NCBI GenBank assembly: GCA_015075405.1
Contig: JABTUK010000003.1
Location: 1,364,001 to 1,428,000, forward strand
Reading direction: 5' to 3'
DNA length: 64,000 nucleotides
Source: Anaerolineales bacterium
GTDB lineage: Bacteria; Chloroflexota; Anaerolineae; 4572-78; J111
A program made the position numbers and the translations under genes. Below are positions 35,290 through 44,769 of this stretch, one piece after another; position 1 is the first letter of the stretch; the number at the start of each line of letters is the position of its first letter. A model generated the notes under the pieces. It saw only the letters and a program-made list of their open reading frames with translations, made no database searches and was not told where the DNA came from.

Positions 35290-36267
35290 TTGATTCTGAT
35301 TACCGGAGCGACCGGCTTTCTGGGGCGAAACTTGTGCGAGCATTTAGCGAACCAGGGTTACACCCTGCGGGCGCTGGTTCGACCGGCCACTGAAACGACT
35401 TTTTTAGAGAATTTGGGAATTGAAATCGCTCGCGGCGATGTGACCGATGCTGCTTCGGTGCAAGCGGCTGTAACCGGCTGCGATTACGTTATCCATGCGG
35501 CGGCCCACTTTCGGCTGTGGGGACCTCCCCCGCCTTTTGTCAAAACCAACGTCGAAGGCACGCGCAATGTTTTAGAAGCGGCGCTGGCAGCGGGAGTCAA
35601 GCGATTTGTTCATATCAGCACTATCATTGTGGTTGGGCCACAGCCGCCGGGGGTCGTCATCACCGAGGAGACTCCCTGCCGGCCTTATCCCACCGACAAT
35701 TATGCCCTGACCAAACACCAGGGTGAACGACTGGCCCGCGCTTATGTGGACAAAGGACTGCCGGTGGTTGTTCTCCGCCTGGGCGCGCTCTATGGACCGC
35801 ACGGCCATTATGCTTTTAACCGCCTCTTTTTTGAGGAGTTTCTGCGCAATTGGCGGGTGCAGGTCCACCAGGGCCGGCATTTTATCTTTCCCTGCTATGT
35901 CGGCGACGCGGCCAGGGCCATTGAAACGGCGTTGACGCGGGGGCGGGTTGGCGAGGTTTACAACATTTCCAACCAGAGCATTTCCCATCACGAGGCCAAC
36001 TTTATTGTCAGTTGCCTGGCCAATCGCAGCAGTTGGCGGGTTAACTTTCCCGGCTGGGTCATGATCGAGTTTTCGCGGCTGTTAGAGTTTATAGCCCTCT
36101 TTACCCGACGCGAACCTTTTTACCCCAAAAACCTGGAACCGTATGTTTTTCATGATTGGATTGTGGATTTCAGCAAGGCCCAGCGCGAGTTAGGTTTTGA
36201 ACCTTCCACCTTTAGCGAAGGCGCTCAGCGGACGCTGGAGTGGTACCGGTCTATTGGGTATGTGTAG
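35290..36267 (+). CDS. NAD-dependent epimerase/dehydratase (extended SDR)
   Basis: 325 residues from a TTG codon that begins the Rossmann strand (ILITGATGFLGRNL). GxxGxxG is complete; the catalytic pair is in YALTKHQGERLA (YxxxK). RLGALYGPHGHYAFNRL and EVYNISN fit sugar-nucleotide or steroid-type reductases. Substrate unknown. A palindromic repeat follows immediately. Confidence 0.85.
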   Translation: MILITGATGFLGRNLCEHLANQGYTLRALVRPATETTFLENLGIEIARGDVTDAASVQAAVTGCDYVIHAAAHFRLWGPPPPFVKTNVEGTRNVLEAALAAGVKRFVHISTIIVVGPQPPGVVITEETPCRPYPTDNYALTKHQGERLARAYVDKGLPVVVLRLGALYGPHGHYAFNRLFFEEFLRNWRVQVHQGRHFIFPCYVGDAARAIETALTRGRVGEVYNISNQSISHHEANFIVSCLANRSSWRVNFPGWVMIEFSRLLEFIALFTRREPFYPKNLEPYVFHDWIVDFSKAQRELGFEPSTFSEGAQRTLEWYRSIGYV

Positions 36268-36327
36268 CATGTAGCAAGGTAGCAGGTAGCAGAATTAATC
36301 GCTTGCTACCTGCTACCTGCTACCTGT
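36264..36327. repeat. Palindrome of GTAGCAG heptamers
   Basis: Left arm AAGGTAGCAGGTAGCAG, right arm CTGCTACCTGCTACCTG, loop of about 12. Lies between convergent genes and could terminate both. Confidence 0.85.
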
Positions 36328-37350
36328 CTTTGCCAGCCACCACAACAGGGCCAGGGTCAGGCCGGCCATCACGGCCAGGGCGACCAGCTTAAAAAGCCGG
36401 TCTTCGATGAGCAGAGCCAGCAGGCCAAAAGCGGCGCAGAAGGTGTAGTAGAGCGCCACAATCTGGCGCTGGCTGAAGCCCAAATCGAGCAGGCGGTAGT
36501 GCAGATGGTCGCGCCCGGCTACGGTGGGATTGCCGCGCTGCCGCCAACGTTGAACAATCAACCAGACCACATCCAGAATGGGAATACCCAGCACCAGCAG
36601 CGCCGTAGCGACTTTGGCCGGGGCCAAAATAGAGAGCGAAGCCAGGGCAAAGCCGAGCAGCATGCTGCCGCTGCTGCCCATAAAAATACGGGCCGGATGA
36701 AAGTTAAAAGGCAAAAATCCCAGGCAGGCCGCGGCCAGCGCCAGCGGAAACAGGGCCACCACCGTCTGCCCCAGGCTGTAGGCGTGAATGGCAAAAAGTA
36801 AACTGGCAATTGCCGCCACCCCGGCTGCCAGCCCGTCCAGCCCATCGAGCCAGTTGACTGTATTAATCATGCCCATAATCCAAAAAATGGTTAGCGGATA
36901 GGTAATCCACAGCGGAAAAACGGTGTAACCGCGGATGGGCAGCGTGACCCGCTCGACGATAATATCAAAGCCAATGGCGATCAAGGCCGCGCCGAATTGG
37001 GCCGCAAATTGGGGCCAGGCAGGCAGTTCGCGCCGGTCATCCCACAGCCCGAAGAGAAAAACAAAGGTACTGCCCACCAACACGCCGGTCAGCAGCTTGC
37101 GGTCTTCCGCGCCGATGGACGGCCACACCCCCAGTAGGCTCAGCCCAAAGACCAGCAGACCCGCGCCCACAAAGCCGGCAAACAGGGCAACCCCGCCAAC
37201 GCGAGGCACTTCTCCCTGGTGCTCCCGCCGCCCGCCTGGCCGGTCGGTTAAACCCAACTGCCGCCCGAGCCTGGCGCTGAGCGGCGTCATCAGCCAAGTT
37301 AGCGCAAAAGCGGTGATAAAAATTACTAAATAGTTCATCAAACTGAGCAT
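36313..37350 (-). CDS. UDP-GlcNAc:undecaprenyl-phosphate GlcNAc-1-phosphate transferase (WecA/TagO family)
   Basis: About 345 residues from the ATG at 37350 (MLSLMNYLVIF), chosen since the longer frame enters a dispersed repeat. About eleven helices. Family motifs: RREHQGEVPRVGG, GLWDDRRELPAW, NTVNWLDGLDGLAAG, MGSSGSMLLGF and RDHLHYRLLDLG. Starts synthesis of cell-wall glycopolymers or O-antigen-like glycans on the lipid carrier at the inner membrane face. Confidence 0.88.
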   Translation of the reverse strand: MLSLMNYLVIFITAFALTWLMTPLSARLGRQLGLTDRPGGRREHQGEVPRVGGVALFAGFVGAGLLVFGLSLLGVWPSIGAEDRKLLTGVLVGSTFVFLFGLWDDRRELPAWPQFAAQFGAALIAIGFDIIVERVTLPIRGYTVFPLWITYPLTIFWIMGMINTVNWLDGLDGLAAGVAAIASLLFAIHAYSLGQTVVALFPLALAAACLGFLPFNFHPARIFMGSSGSMLLGFALASLSILAPAKVATALLVLGIPILDVVWLIVQRWRQRGNPTVAGRDHLHYRLLDLGFSQRQIVALYYTFCAAFGLLALLIEDRLFKLVALAVMAGLTLALLWWLAKTGSR

Positions 37351-37377
37351 AAAAGCATCGGCACAAATGAGCAAATC

Positions 37378-37466
37378 AGATGGGTGTGACCAAAATGAGT
37401 TAGCGATTTTGGAAATTGGAGTCCAAACCTTGGTTTGGAAAAGCCAAAGCAAGCTTTGGACTCCAT
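37378..37466. repeat. Dispersed GAGTCCAAACC palindrome, copy 2
   Basis: Near-identical reverse-complement partner of 30188-30283. Located just upstream of the WecA-like start. Confidence 0.75.
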
Positions 37467-37533
37467 CTCTGCTGAAGAGGAGAGTTATCTTTTTAGTGGC
37501 GCTTGATTATAATGAAAGGTGAAGGAATGACCG

Positions 37534-38064
37534 ATGAAAACCGTGTTGATTTTGCGCCACGCCAAATCGGATTGGGGGGACTCCGGTCAGGCGGATTTTG
37601 ACCGGCCTTTGGCTAAACGCGGGTTGGAAGACGCGCCGCGTATGGGCGAGGTATTGGCCCGTTTTGGGCATGTGCCGGATAAAATTTTGGCCTCGCCGGC
37701 GCAACGGGCCAAACAAACGGCCCAATTGGTAGCCGAAGCTTGCGGTTATCGGAAAGCGATTCAATGGGAGGAGTCTTTTTATGGCGGCGGCAGTGAGGAT
37801 TTGATTGCCGCTCTACAGCAATTACCCGCCACAGTTGAACGGGCGCTGCTGATTGGACACAACCCGACCCTGGAAGAAACGGCGGCGGTCCTGTGCCATC
37901 CTCAAGCCGCCAGAGAAGGGTGGACCGACGGTTGGGCCATCAAAATTCCCACCGCGGGCCTGGTCTGCATCAATTTTGACATTACGGATTGGCAGGAATT
38001 AGAACCCGGCGAGGGCATTCTGCAGTGGTTTGTCATTCCCAAGTTGGTCAAAGCTTTAGAATAA
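37534..38064 (+). CDS. SixA-type phosphohistidine phosphatase
   Basis: 176 residues. Histidine-phosphatase signature RHAKSDWGD at the N terminus (the catalytic His in RHA), second His in LLIGHNPTLEE. Small size and RHA rather than RHG match SixA, which removes phosphate from phosphohistidine on signalling domains. Partner kinase unknown. Confidence 0.88.
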   Translation: MKTVLILRHAKSDWGDSGQADFDRPLAKRGLEDAPRMGEVLARFGHVPDKILASPAQRAKQTAQLVAEACGYRKAIQWEESFYGGGSEDLIAALQQLPATVERALLIGHNPTLEETAAVLCHPQAAREGWTDGWAIKIPTAGLVCINFDITDWQELEPGEGILQWFVIPKLVKALE

Positions 38065-38081
38065 GGCGGCGAGGAGAACAA

Positions 38082-38123
38082 AGATAGTAGATGGTAGATA
38101 GTCTATCTTCTATCCTCTATCCC
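38082..38123. repeat. Palindrome of GATAGTA-type heptamers
   Basis: Left arm GATAGTAGATGGTAGATAG, right arm CTATCTTCTATCCTCTATC. Between the SixA-like and LURP-one genes, which converge. Confidence 0.8.
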
Positions 38124-38147
38124 GTTCTTCCTCGCCTCCTGCGCCCG

Positions 38148-38750
38148 TCATCCCCGACTGCGCTCCAAGAGGGTCATCATGAGTAGGCTGAGCAAAATTT
38201 GCTCTTCTTCTTTGGCGCTTAAGGTTTGGTCAACTTTCTCAACCTTAAAGCCTGTTTCCAAAAATGCGGGTTGTTTTGATAAGCGCATCACCGTAGGACC
38301 CGGCTGACCGGCTGAACCGGGGCGCGTTACCAGATAAGCCGGATTAAAAACATAACCGGAAAACATGCCAATGACCGGGATTTCGCCAAAAAGGGCGTCT
38401 ATAACCTTGATCATGGCGTTCTCTTCCTGAATCTGGAAGACAACTTGTTCGCCATCAAAGATGTCGTAGCTGGCTTTCCAGAGCGAGCGCATCCCACGCC
38501 GCTTGACCGCCCCCAGGCTCATGCCCTGGCTGTCGCTAAAGTTGTAACGAGCCGAGAAATCAATAATCCGGTCGGCTTTGATAGCGTAAATCTGGCGGCT
38601 CTGTGATTGATCGGAGAAGATGTTGATAGCTTCTTTCAGCTTGAACAGCTTTTGCTTGACATACATAATTTCTGTGCCGTTGGCATCGCGCACAAAAATT
38701 TGGGGGGCCAGGGCTAAAACTTTAAAGGTCATGGTCAAGGGGTAGTTCAT
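38148..38750 (-). CDS. LURP-one-related (tubby-like) protein
   Basis: 200 residues. Features of the LURP-one/tubby-like fold: MYVKQKLFKLKEAINIFSD, YAIKADRIIDFSARY and VFQIQEENAMIKVIDALFG. Predicted beta-barrel around a central helix; may bind membrane phospholipid. Role in bacteria unknown. Transcribed alone; a Rho terminator is not obvious and the palindrome at 38082 lies at its 3' end. Confidence 0.75.
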   Translation of the reverse strand: MNYPLTMTFKVLALAPQIFVRDANGTEIMYVKQKLFKLKEAINIFSDQSQSRQIYAIKADRIIDFSARYNFSDSQGMSLGAVKRRGMRSLWKASYDIFDGEQVVFQIQEENAMIKVIDALFGEIPVIGMFSGYVFNPAYLVTRPGSAGQPGPTVMRLSKQPAFLETGFKVEKVDQTLSAKEEEQILLSLLMMTLLERSRG

Positions 38751-38852
38751 AAGTTTCTCCTAAACATGTCGCAACTTTCCATAACGATTCCATTATAACC
38801 ATGTTGGGAAAGATTCGCAACGTTGCTTTTAATTTTCGTGACTGCACAGCCA

Positions 38853-38987
38853 TGTCATCCTTCAACAGGCTCAGGACAAGTTTCGACCGCAGGGAGAAAT
38901 CTCCGATACCTTACTTTTACGTGTTGCGCCTGGAGATTTCTCGACCTTCGGTCTCGAAACCTGTCCTGAGCTTGTCGAAGGATGACA
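38853..38987. repeat. Inverted repeat, TGTCATCCTTC type
   Basis: Arms of about 35 bases (TGTCATCCTTCAACAGGCTC left; GAGCTTGTCGAAGGATGACA right) with a second complementary pair inside (GGAGAAATCTCC region). Non-coding, upstream of the acetyltransferase. Confidence 0.7.
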
Positions 38988-39023
38988 TGAGCCTCAGTAA
39001 TAATGGAGGGTTTATCATAAATT

Positions 39024-39773
39024 ATGATTCAACTCACATTAGAACAAATTGCCTCCTTAAAAAACTGGTTTCTGCCCGAGCGGCCCGGGCCCCTAATCGG
39101 CTTGCATCTTATCCACACCGGGCACGGACATGGTTGGGCTGACCGCTGGCCCAATCCCAGAGCCTTGCTGCTGGAAGCCGCGCACAACTACTCCTTTGCG
39201 GGCGACCCGGCGGCCCTGACCCCGACCGATCTGCAAGACTTAATTTTCGGCTTTGTCGAAGCGCCAGAGCCTTTTGTCCCGTTACTGCAAGAAACCTTTC
39301 CTGATATCTATAAGTGGGCACGGGTGATGTTTGAACTTCCGGCTCGGCCGGATTTTTCGTGGCCGGATGAATTTCCAATCCGTCGACTCCATGCTGCCGA
39401 TAGAATTCAGCTTGAAGGCTTGAGTGAGGAGACCGACTGGATCAGCAAAACCTGGGGCGGCCCGGCCGGGCTGGCGGCGAGCGGCATGGCCTGGGGGGCC
39501 TTTGCCGGAACGCAGCTTGTTTCGGTGGCATGCCCTTTTTTTGTCGGCGAAGGATATGAAGATATAGGGGTGGTTACAGAGGCAGCGTATCGCGGCCTGG
39601 GGTTGAGCCATGCCTGCGCCGGGGCGCTCTGCCAGGATATCATCCAACGAGGCCGCCGGCCCAGTTGGACCACCTCGCTGGACAACGCCGCCAGCCGGCG
39701 GGTCGCCGAAAAGTTGGGCTTTACTTTTCACCGGCACGACCGGCTTTTTCTGGTTGGGATAGATATTCCGTAA
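39024..39773 (+). CDS. GNAT family N-acetyltransferase
   Basis: 249 residues. The C-terminal half has the GNAT fold: WGAFAGTQLVSVA, IGVVTEAAYRGLGLSHACAGALC (acetyl-CoA loop RGLGLS) and SLDNAASRRVAEKLGF. The N-terminal half (PRALLLEAAHNYSFAGD) resembles the helper domain of GNAT_acetyltr_2/FR47 types. Acceptor unknown. Confidence 0.85.
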   Translation: MIQLTLEQIASLKNWFLPERPGPLIGLHLIHTGHGHGWADRWPNPRALLLEAAHNYSFAGDPAALTPTDLQDLIFGFVEAPEPFVPLLQETFPDIYKWARVMFELPARPDFSWPDEFPIRRLHAADRIQLEGLSEETDWISKTWGGPAGLAASGMAWGAFAGTQLVSVACPFFVGEGYEDIGVVTEAAYRGLGLSHACAGALCQDIIQRGRRPSWTTSLDNAASRRVAEKLGFTFHRHDRLFLVGIDIP

Positions 39774-39885
39774 CCCCGATACCCTTTGAAAATCTGTTAG
39801 ATTCCTTCATCCCCCGCTATTTTATGTTATACTATATTATGTCCAAACTGAAACCCGACACAACGACGTGAAAGGATATCACCTT

Positions 39886-41901
39886 ATGTATAATCTTACC
39901 CTGGGAAGGGCCGAGTGCAGCCATTATGATTGCGCCACGCAGAAGGAGTGGCTGGTAACTAATGGACTGGGCGGGTATGCCAGCGGCACGATCAGCGGCG
40001 CCAATACCCGCCGCTATCACGGGTTGCTAGTAGCGGCCCTGCGGCCTCCGCTGGAGCGGGTGATGATGGTTCCCAAAATTGATGTCATGGCTCATTACGA
40101 TGGCGATGGCAAAATCTACCCTCTGGCCACTAACGAATACACCAGCAATACCATCGAGCCTCGCGGGTATCGTCACATCGAGTCGTTTCACCTGGAAGGG
40201 CTGATCCCGGTTTGGGTTTATGCCCTGGCCGACGCCCGGCTGGAACAACGCGTCTGGATGGCCCACGGCCACAATACCACCTATCTGACCTTGAGCCTGG
40301 TCCGGGCCAGCGACACTCTCTGGCTAAAATTGACTCCCTTTTGCGCTTATCGGGATTACCACAGCCACCAGCGCAGTGGGTGGCGGCCAAAAATCATCCC
40401 GGTCAAGGGAGGCTTTGAAGTGCAAGCCTCGGCCGAAGCGCAACCTTATCGGGTGGTAGCCGACCGGGGCCGTTTTACCGTTCACGGGGAGTGGTACTGG
40501 AATTTCAGACACCGCGAAGAAAAGCAGCGCGGCCTGGATGAGGTGGAGGATTTATATACCCCCGGCTATTTCAATATGACCTTACGCCCCGGCGAAACCC
40601 TGACCCTGGTTTGCTCCACCGAGCCAGTGGAGCCACACGCCGGTCTTGAACCGTTGCAGGAGGAACGCCAGCGCCAGGCGGCCCTGAGCCAAACCCATCC
40701 CCCCAACGAGCCGGCCTGGATCACTCACCTGGCTCTGGCCGCCGATCAATTTATGGCCCAGCGGCCCATCCCTTCGGCGGAGGTCGCCGGGGAAACAGAA
40801 CCGGGGACAACCATCATGGCCGGTTATCCCTGGTTTAGCGACTGGGGCCGTGATACCATGATTGCCCTGCCAGGGTTAACCCTGAGCACAGGCCGCTATG
40901 CCGTAGCTGCCAGCATTTTGCGCACCTTTGCCCACTATCTCAACCAGGGCATGCTGCCCAATCGTTTTCCCGATACCTCCCCCAGCCCCGATTACAACGC
41001 CGTTGACGCCACCCTTTGGTATTTTTACGCCATCCATCAATATGTGCGCTACACTCAGGATATTAACCTGGTTGAAGAACTATATGACGAGCTGGTTGAA
41101 ATCATTCACTGGTACCGGCAGGGGACGCGCTACAATATTTACGTGGATCAGGCCGATGGCCTGGTCTATGCCGGCGAGCCGGGCCTCCAACTGACCTGGA
41201 TGGACGCCAAGGCCGGCAATTGGGTGGTTACGCCGCGCACGGGCAAACCGGTCGAGGTAAACGCCCTGTGGCACAACGCCCTGCGGGTTATGGCCGATCT
41301 ATCGCAGCGATTGAGCCATAAAGCGGCAGCCCGCGACTACTACAGCCAGGCCGATTTTGTCGCGGCGCAGTTCCGGCAGCGCTTCTGGTTTGAGGCCGGC
41401 GAGTATCTTTATGATGTGATTGATGGCCCCCTGGGTGAACTTCATCCTGATGGCCGGCGTTACGACGATAGTTTGCGGCCCAATCAAATCCTGGCAGTAT
41501 CTCTCCCTTTTCCGCTGTTGAGCGAAGTCCAGGCCAAGGCGGTGGTAGACATCTGCGCGTTGCACCTGGTAACTTCTTACGGTTTGCGCACCCTGGCCGC
41601 CGAAGACCCGGCCTATCGGCATCGCTGCCGGGGCGACGCGCTCCAGCGTGACAGCGCCGCCCATCAAGGCACAGTCTGGACCTGGCTGCTGGGGCCTTTT
41701 GTGACCGCCCATTATCGGGTTTACCAAAACCCAGAACTGGCCCGCTCTTTTTTGACCGCCCTGGAGCATCATCTCTGGGACGCCGGTCTGGGTTCCCTGG
41801 GCGAAACGTTTGATGGCGACCCGCCCCACACCCCGCGCGGCTGCATCGCCCGCGCCTGGAGTGTAGCTGAGGTGCTGCGGGCCTGGCGAGAAACCCAATA
41901 G
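39886..41901 (+). CDS. Glycogen debranching enzyme (amylo-alpha-1,6-glucosidase type)
   Basis: About 671 residues from the ATG at 39886 with AAAGGA upstream; an in-frame GTG 18 bases earlier is less likely. N-terminal GDE_N domain (KEWLVTNGLGGYASGT, NTRRYHGLLVAA) and C-terminal GDE_C (alpha/alpha barrel) with PWFSDWGRDTMIALPGL and RGDALQRDSAAHQGTVW. It hydrolyses alpha-1,6 branch points of glycogen or starch. Lone gene here. TATACT at 39828 may be a -10 box. Confidence 0.9.
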   Translation: MYNLTLGRAECSHYDCATQKEWLVTNGLGGYASGTISGANTRRYHGLLVAALRPPLERVMMVPKIDVMAHYDGDGKIYPLATNEYTSNTIEPRGYRHIESFHLEGLIPVWVYALADARLEQRVWMAHGHNTTYLTLSLVRASDTLWLKLTPFCAYRDYHSHQRSGWRPKIIPVKGGFEVQASAEAQPYRVVADRGRFTVHGEWYWNFRHREEKQRGLDEVEDLYTPGYFNMTLRPGETLTLVCSTEPVEPHAGLEPLQEERQRQAALSQTHPPNEPAWITHLALAADQFMAQRPIPSAEVAGETEPGTTIMAGYPWFSDWGRDTMIALPGLTLSTGRYAVAASILRTFAHYLNQGMLPNRFPDTSPSPDYNAVDATLWYFYAIHQYVRYTQDINLVEELYDELVEIIHWYRQGTRYNIYVDQADGLVYAGEPGLQLTWMDAKAGNWVVTPRTGKPVEVNALWHNALRVMADLSQRLSHKAAARDYYSQADFVAAQFRQRFWFEAGEYLYDVIDGPLGELHPDGRRYDDSLRPNQILAVSLPFPLLSEVQAKAVVDICALHLVTSYGLRTLAAEDPAYRHRCRGDALQRDSAAHQGTVWTWLLGPFVTAHYRVYQNPELARSFLTALEHHLWDAGLGSLGETFDGDPPHTPRGCIARAWSVAEVLRAWRETQ

Positions 41902-42129
41902 GTGTCAGGTTTAAAAGAGGCTTTTTATCTTTTTGCAGTGGGTGCTATAATTTGTCTATTCTGAATTATTTCTCACAGGAGTGTCACGAGCCAACAGCAC
42001 CCCGCCAATTATGAAATGGTAGCAGGGTAGCAAGGTCGCAAAGTCGCAGGGTCACATACTTTTCGGCGGTCGGCGGTACCACAAGGGTATTATATCAGCC
42101 GTCGGCGGTCTATTTTCAAAGGAGCCTGA

Positions 42130-43425
42130 ATGAGCGCCGAGTGGAGCAAACCAACTAAATATATTGTCGGGGTCGGCTTGTTTTTATTTAGCCTGTATAT
42201 TCTTTACCTCAGCCAGGATACGCTTACCTTGCTCATTGTGGCCGCGCTCATCGCCTTTTTGCTGACGCCGCTGGTCAACTTTTTTCACCTACGCCTAAAA
42301 ATCCCCCGCGGGTTAGCCGTGCTGTTGTCGTATTTACTGCTTATTTTGTTTATTTTACTCAGCCCGCTGATTTTATTACCCCCCATCATTGATGGCTTTC
42401 AGATTATTGCCTCTATTGATTACCAGATTTTGATTGACCAAACCCTAAATTGGCTGACCAATACCCTGGTGAGTCTCCAGACCACCGGCATTCATATTTT
42501 TGGAATACCGATTAACCTCTCAGGGTTAGTCAACCCAGCCCTGGAAACGCTCCAATCCTCAGATACAACCACCCTCACCCTGCCGTCGCTCCAGGCGATT
42601 ATCGAGCCGCTGCGCTCGGCAGCCACGATTACTTATGGCCTGGCGACCAGCGTAGCCGGAACCGTAGTTTCGGGGGCCTTGAGTGTGGTCTTTACCCTTT
42701 TCTTTGCTATTTATATGAGCCTGGACTCCTATAAATTTCGGCCCTGGTTTTTAAGGGGCATTCCCGAAGCCTACCGGCCGGAAATTGCCCATTTGCTTGA
42801 ACGGCTGCGCCGCATCTGGCAGGCCTATTTTAGGGGGCAGCTTATCCTGATGATTACCATTGGCATTATCACCTGGATTGGCAACACCGCCCTGGGGCTG
42901 CCCGGCGCCTTTGCCCTGGCCTTTATTGCCGGGGTGATGGAGCTAATTCCCAACCTGGGACCTTTTTTGGCCGCCGTTCCGGCCGTTATTGTGGCCCTGA
43001 TTCAAGGCTCGACTTACCTGGACATCAATAACTTTTACTTTGCGCTGATGGTGATTGGGTTTTATTGGCTGGTTCAGGTAACCGAAAATAATCTAATTGT
43101 GCCGCGTGTGTTGGGCGAAGCGGTCGAACTCCCCCCGCTGGTGGTGATGGTGGGTGTGTTTGTTGGGGCCAGCGTGGGCGGCATTTTGGGGGCGCTGCTG
43201 GCGGCGCCGGTGATCGCTTCGGCCCGCGAAGTTTTGAGTTATCTTTACGCCAAATTGTGGGGCCAGGAGCCTTTCCCGCATAAAACAATCGAAGCGTTGA
43301 GCCAACCCAACCTCTCACTATGGGATCAGCTAAAAATAATACTGGCCAGGCTACAGCTAATGCTTAACAGGCGGCCCAAGCTGCCTCAACCGGAAAAAAA
43401 ACAAGCTGAGACTTCGGAAAATTGA
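42130..43425 (+). CDS. AI-2E family transporter
   Basis: 431 residues, about eight helices. Family pattern: TLLIVAALIAFLLTPLVNFF, central coiled periplasmic-like loop, FTLFFAIYMSLD, YFRGQLILMITIGIITWIG and GAFALAFIAGVMELIPNLGPF. Some members export AI-2 and others act as Na+/H+ antiporters. C terminus polar. The stop at 43423-43425 lies about 95 bases before the phosphatase gene and both may be co-transcribed. Confidence 0.88.
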   Translation: MSAEWSKPTKYIVGVGLFLFSLYILYLSQDTLTLLIVAALIAFLLTPLVNFFHLRLKIPRGLAVLLSYLLLILFILLSPLILLPPIIDGFQIIASIDYQILIDQTLNWLTNTLVSLQTTGIHIFGIPINLSGLVNPALETLQSSDTTTLTLPSLQAIIEPLRSAATITYGLATSVAGTVVSGALSVVFTLFFAIYMSLDSYKFRPWFLRGIPEAYRPEIAHLLERLRRIWQAYFRGQLILMITIGIITWIGNTALGLPGAFALAFIAGVMELIPNLGPFLAAVPAVIVALIQGSTYLDINNFYFALMVIGFYWLVQVTENNLIVPRVLGEAVELPPLVVMVGVFVGASVGGILGALLAAPVIASAREVLSYLYAKLWGQEPFPHKTIEALSQPNLSLWDQLKIILARLQLMLNRRPKLPQPEKKQAETSEN

Positions 43426-43520
43426 CCGGCTCGATCAGGTCTGTCAAATTGCTTGACTGTAAGTTCCAGATAAGCTATATTACTGACTACTTTAACTCAC
43501 TCGTCAAGAAAATAGGAAAA

Positions 43521-44228
43521 ATGATGGCCCCAAATTCGGACAATGGCCCCAAAAAATCCCGGAAACCCGCCGCTCCAACCACCGTTTTGTTTATTCGTCA
43601 CGGTGAAAATGCCTGGACCGAGAGCCATAAATTGGCCGGACGGACGCCGGGAGTTTCCTTAAATGAGTACGGTCAGCAGCAAGCCGAGGCGTTGGGCAAA
43701 CGGCTGGCCGAGGTCAAGCTGCATGCCATCTATGCCAGTCCCTTAGAACGCACTATGGAAACGGCCCAGGCCATTGCCCAACACCACCCCCACCTGGAGG
43801 TGAGAGCCTATCCCGGCCTGTTGGAAGTGGATTATGGGGAGTGGACCGGCGAAGCGCTCAAAAAATTGGTCAAAAACAAAGCCTGGCCCGTTATCCAGGC
43901 TTACCCTACCGGGGCCAGTTTCCCAGGTGGGGAAACTATGTTCGAGATGCAGGCCCGCTGTGTCAGAGAAATCAACCGGCTGGTTACATGTCATCCTGAG
44001 GAAACGATTGCCATCGTGGGTCACGCCGATCTAATTAAGGCGGCCGTGGCCCATTATTTGGGCGTCCACTTTGATTTGTTTCAACGTCTGGTCATCAGCA
44101 CGGCTTCGATCACCACTATCAGTTTCAGCCCTATGGGGCCGCGGGTGCTGGCGGTTAATGACACCAGTCATAACCCTCCCCGGCCTCAGTTGAACAAGAA
44201 GAAGGCCGATAAACAAAAAGGAAACTAA
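43521..44228 (+). CDS. MSMEG_4193-type histidine phosphatase family protein
   Basis: About 235 residues from the ATG at 43521 (MMAPNSDNGPKKSRK), preferred over a TTG at 43422 that overlaps the previous gene. Signature TVLFIRHGENAWTE (RHG), SPLERTMETAQAIA and second His in IVGHADLIKAAVAHYLG. First gene of a tight three-gene operon with a DUF3090 and a SCO1664 gene. The same trio is conserved in Actinobacteria (from memory, Rv2135c-Rv2133c in M. tuberculosis, near mshC). Substrate unknown. Confidence 0.85.
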   Translation: MMAPNSDNGPKKSRKPAAPTTVLFIRHGENAWTESHKLAGRTPGVSLNEYGQQQAEALGKRLAEVKLHAIYASPLERTMETAQAIAQHHPHLEVRAYPGLLEVDYGEWTGEALKKLVKNKAWPVIQAYPTGASFPGGETMFEMQARCVREINRLVTCHPEETIAIVGHADLIKAAVAHYLGVHFDLFQRLVISTASITTISFSPMGPRVLAVNDTSHNPPRPQLNKKKADKQKGN

Positions 44229-44235
44229 TAAAATT

Positions 44236-44769
44236 ATGGCAGGTGAACTTGTGGATTTTAATCCGGTTTCACGTATTACCATTGGCAGCGTTGGCCCGCC
44301 CGGACAGCGTGTGTTTTTGTTACAGGCTAACCAGGGCACGGCCATGATTACCTTAAAGTTGGAAAAAGAACAGGCGATGGTTTTGGCTTCGAGTGTCATT
44401 GAGCTGCTGGAAGAGTTAGACGAAAAGTATCCTCGCCCCCAATCTAAATTTGATAAACCGCTCAGCGCCGATTTGATGCTGCGTGAACCGATGGAACCAA
44501 CCTTTGCCATCGGCCAGATTGGGCTGGGTTATGATCAGGAACAAGATTTGGTGGTCCTGGTGGTCCAGGAAATTGAGTTTGAGGGCCTGGAAAAGCCGGC
44601 TACTGCTCGCTTTTGGGCTACTCGCGCCCAAATTCAAGCCCTCAGTGATCACACCCTGGAGATAGCCAGCAAGGGACGGCCCATTTGCCCCTTGTGCGAC
44701 TCGCCCATGGACCCAGAAGGTCACTTTTGCCCCCGGAGTAATGGACACGAAAAACCGTTATGGTCCTGA
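44236..44769 (+). CDS. DUF3090 family protein with zinc-ribbon tail
   Basis: 177 residues. Recognised by FNPVSRITIGSVGPPGQRVF, ASSVIELLEELDE, FAIGQIGLGYD and DLVVLVVQE. The C terminus holds Cys151-x2-Cys154 and Cys165 with His163/His171 nearby, a likely zinc ribbon. Eight bases downstream of the phosphatase and overlapping the kinase-like gene by ten bases. Function unknown. Confidence 0.88.
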   Translation: MAGELVDFNPVSRITIGSVGPPGQRVFLLQANQGTAMITLKLEKEQAMVLASSVIELLEELDEKYPRPQSKFDKPLSADLMLREPMEPTFAIGQIGLGYDQEQDLVVLVVQEIEFEGLEKPATARFWATRAQIQALSDHTLEIASKGRPICPLCDSPMDPEGHFCPRSNGHEKPLWS

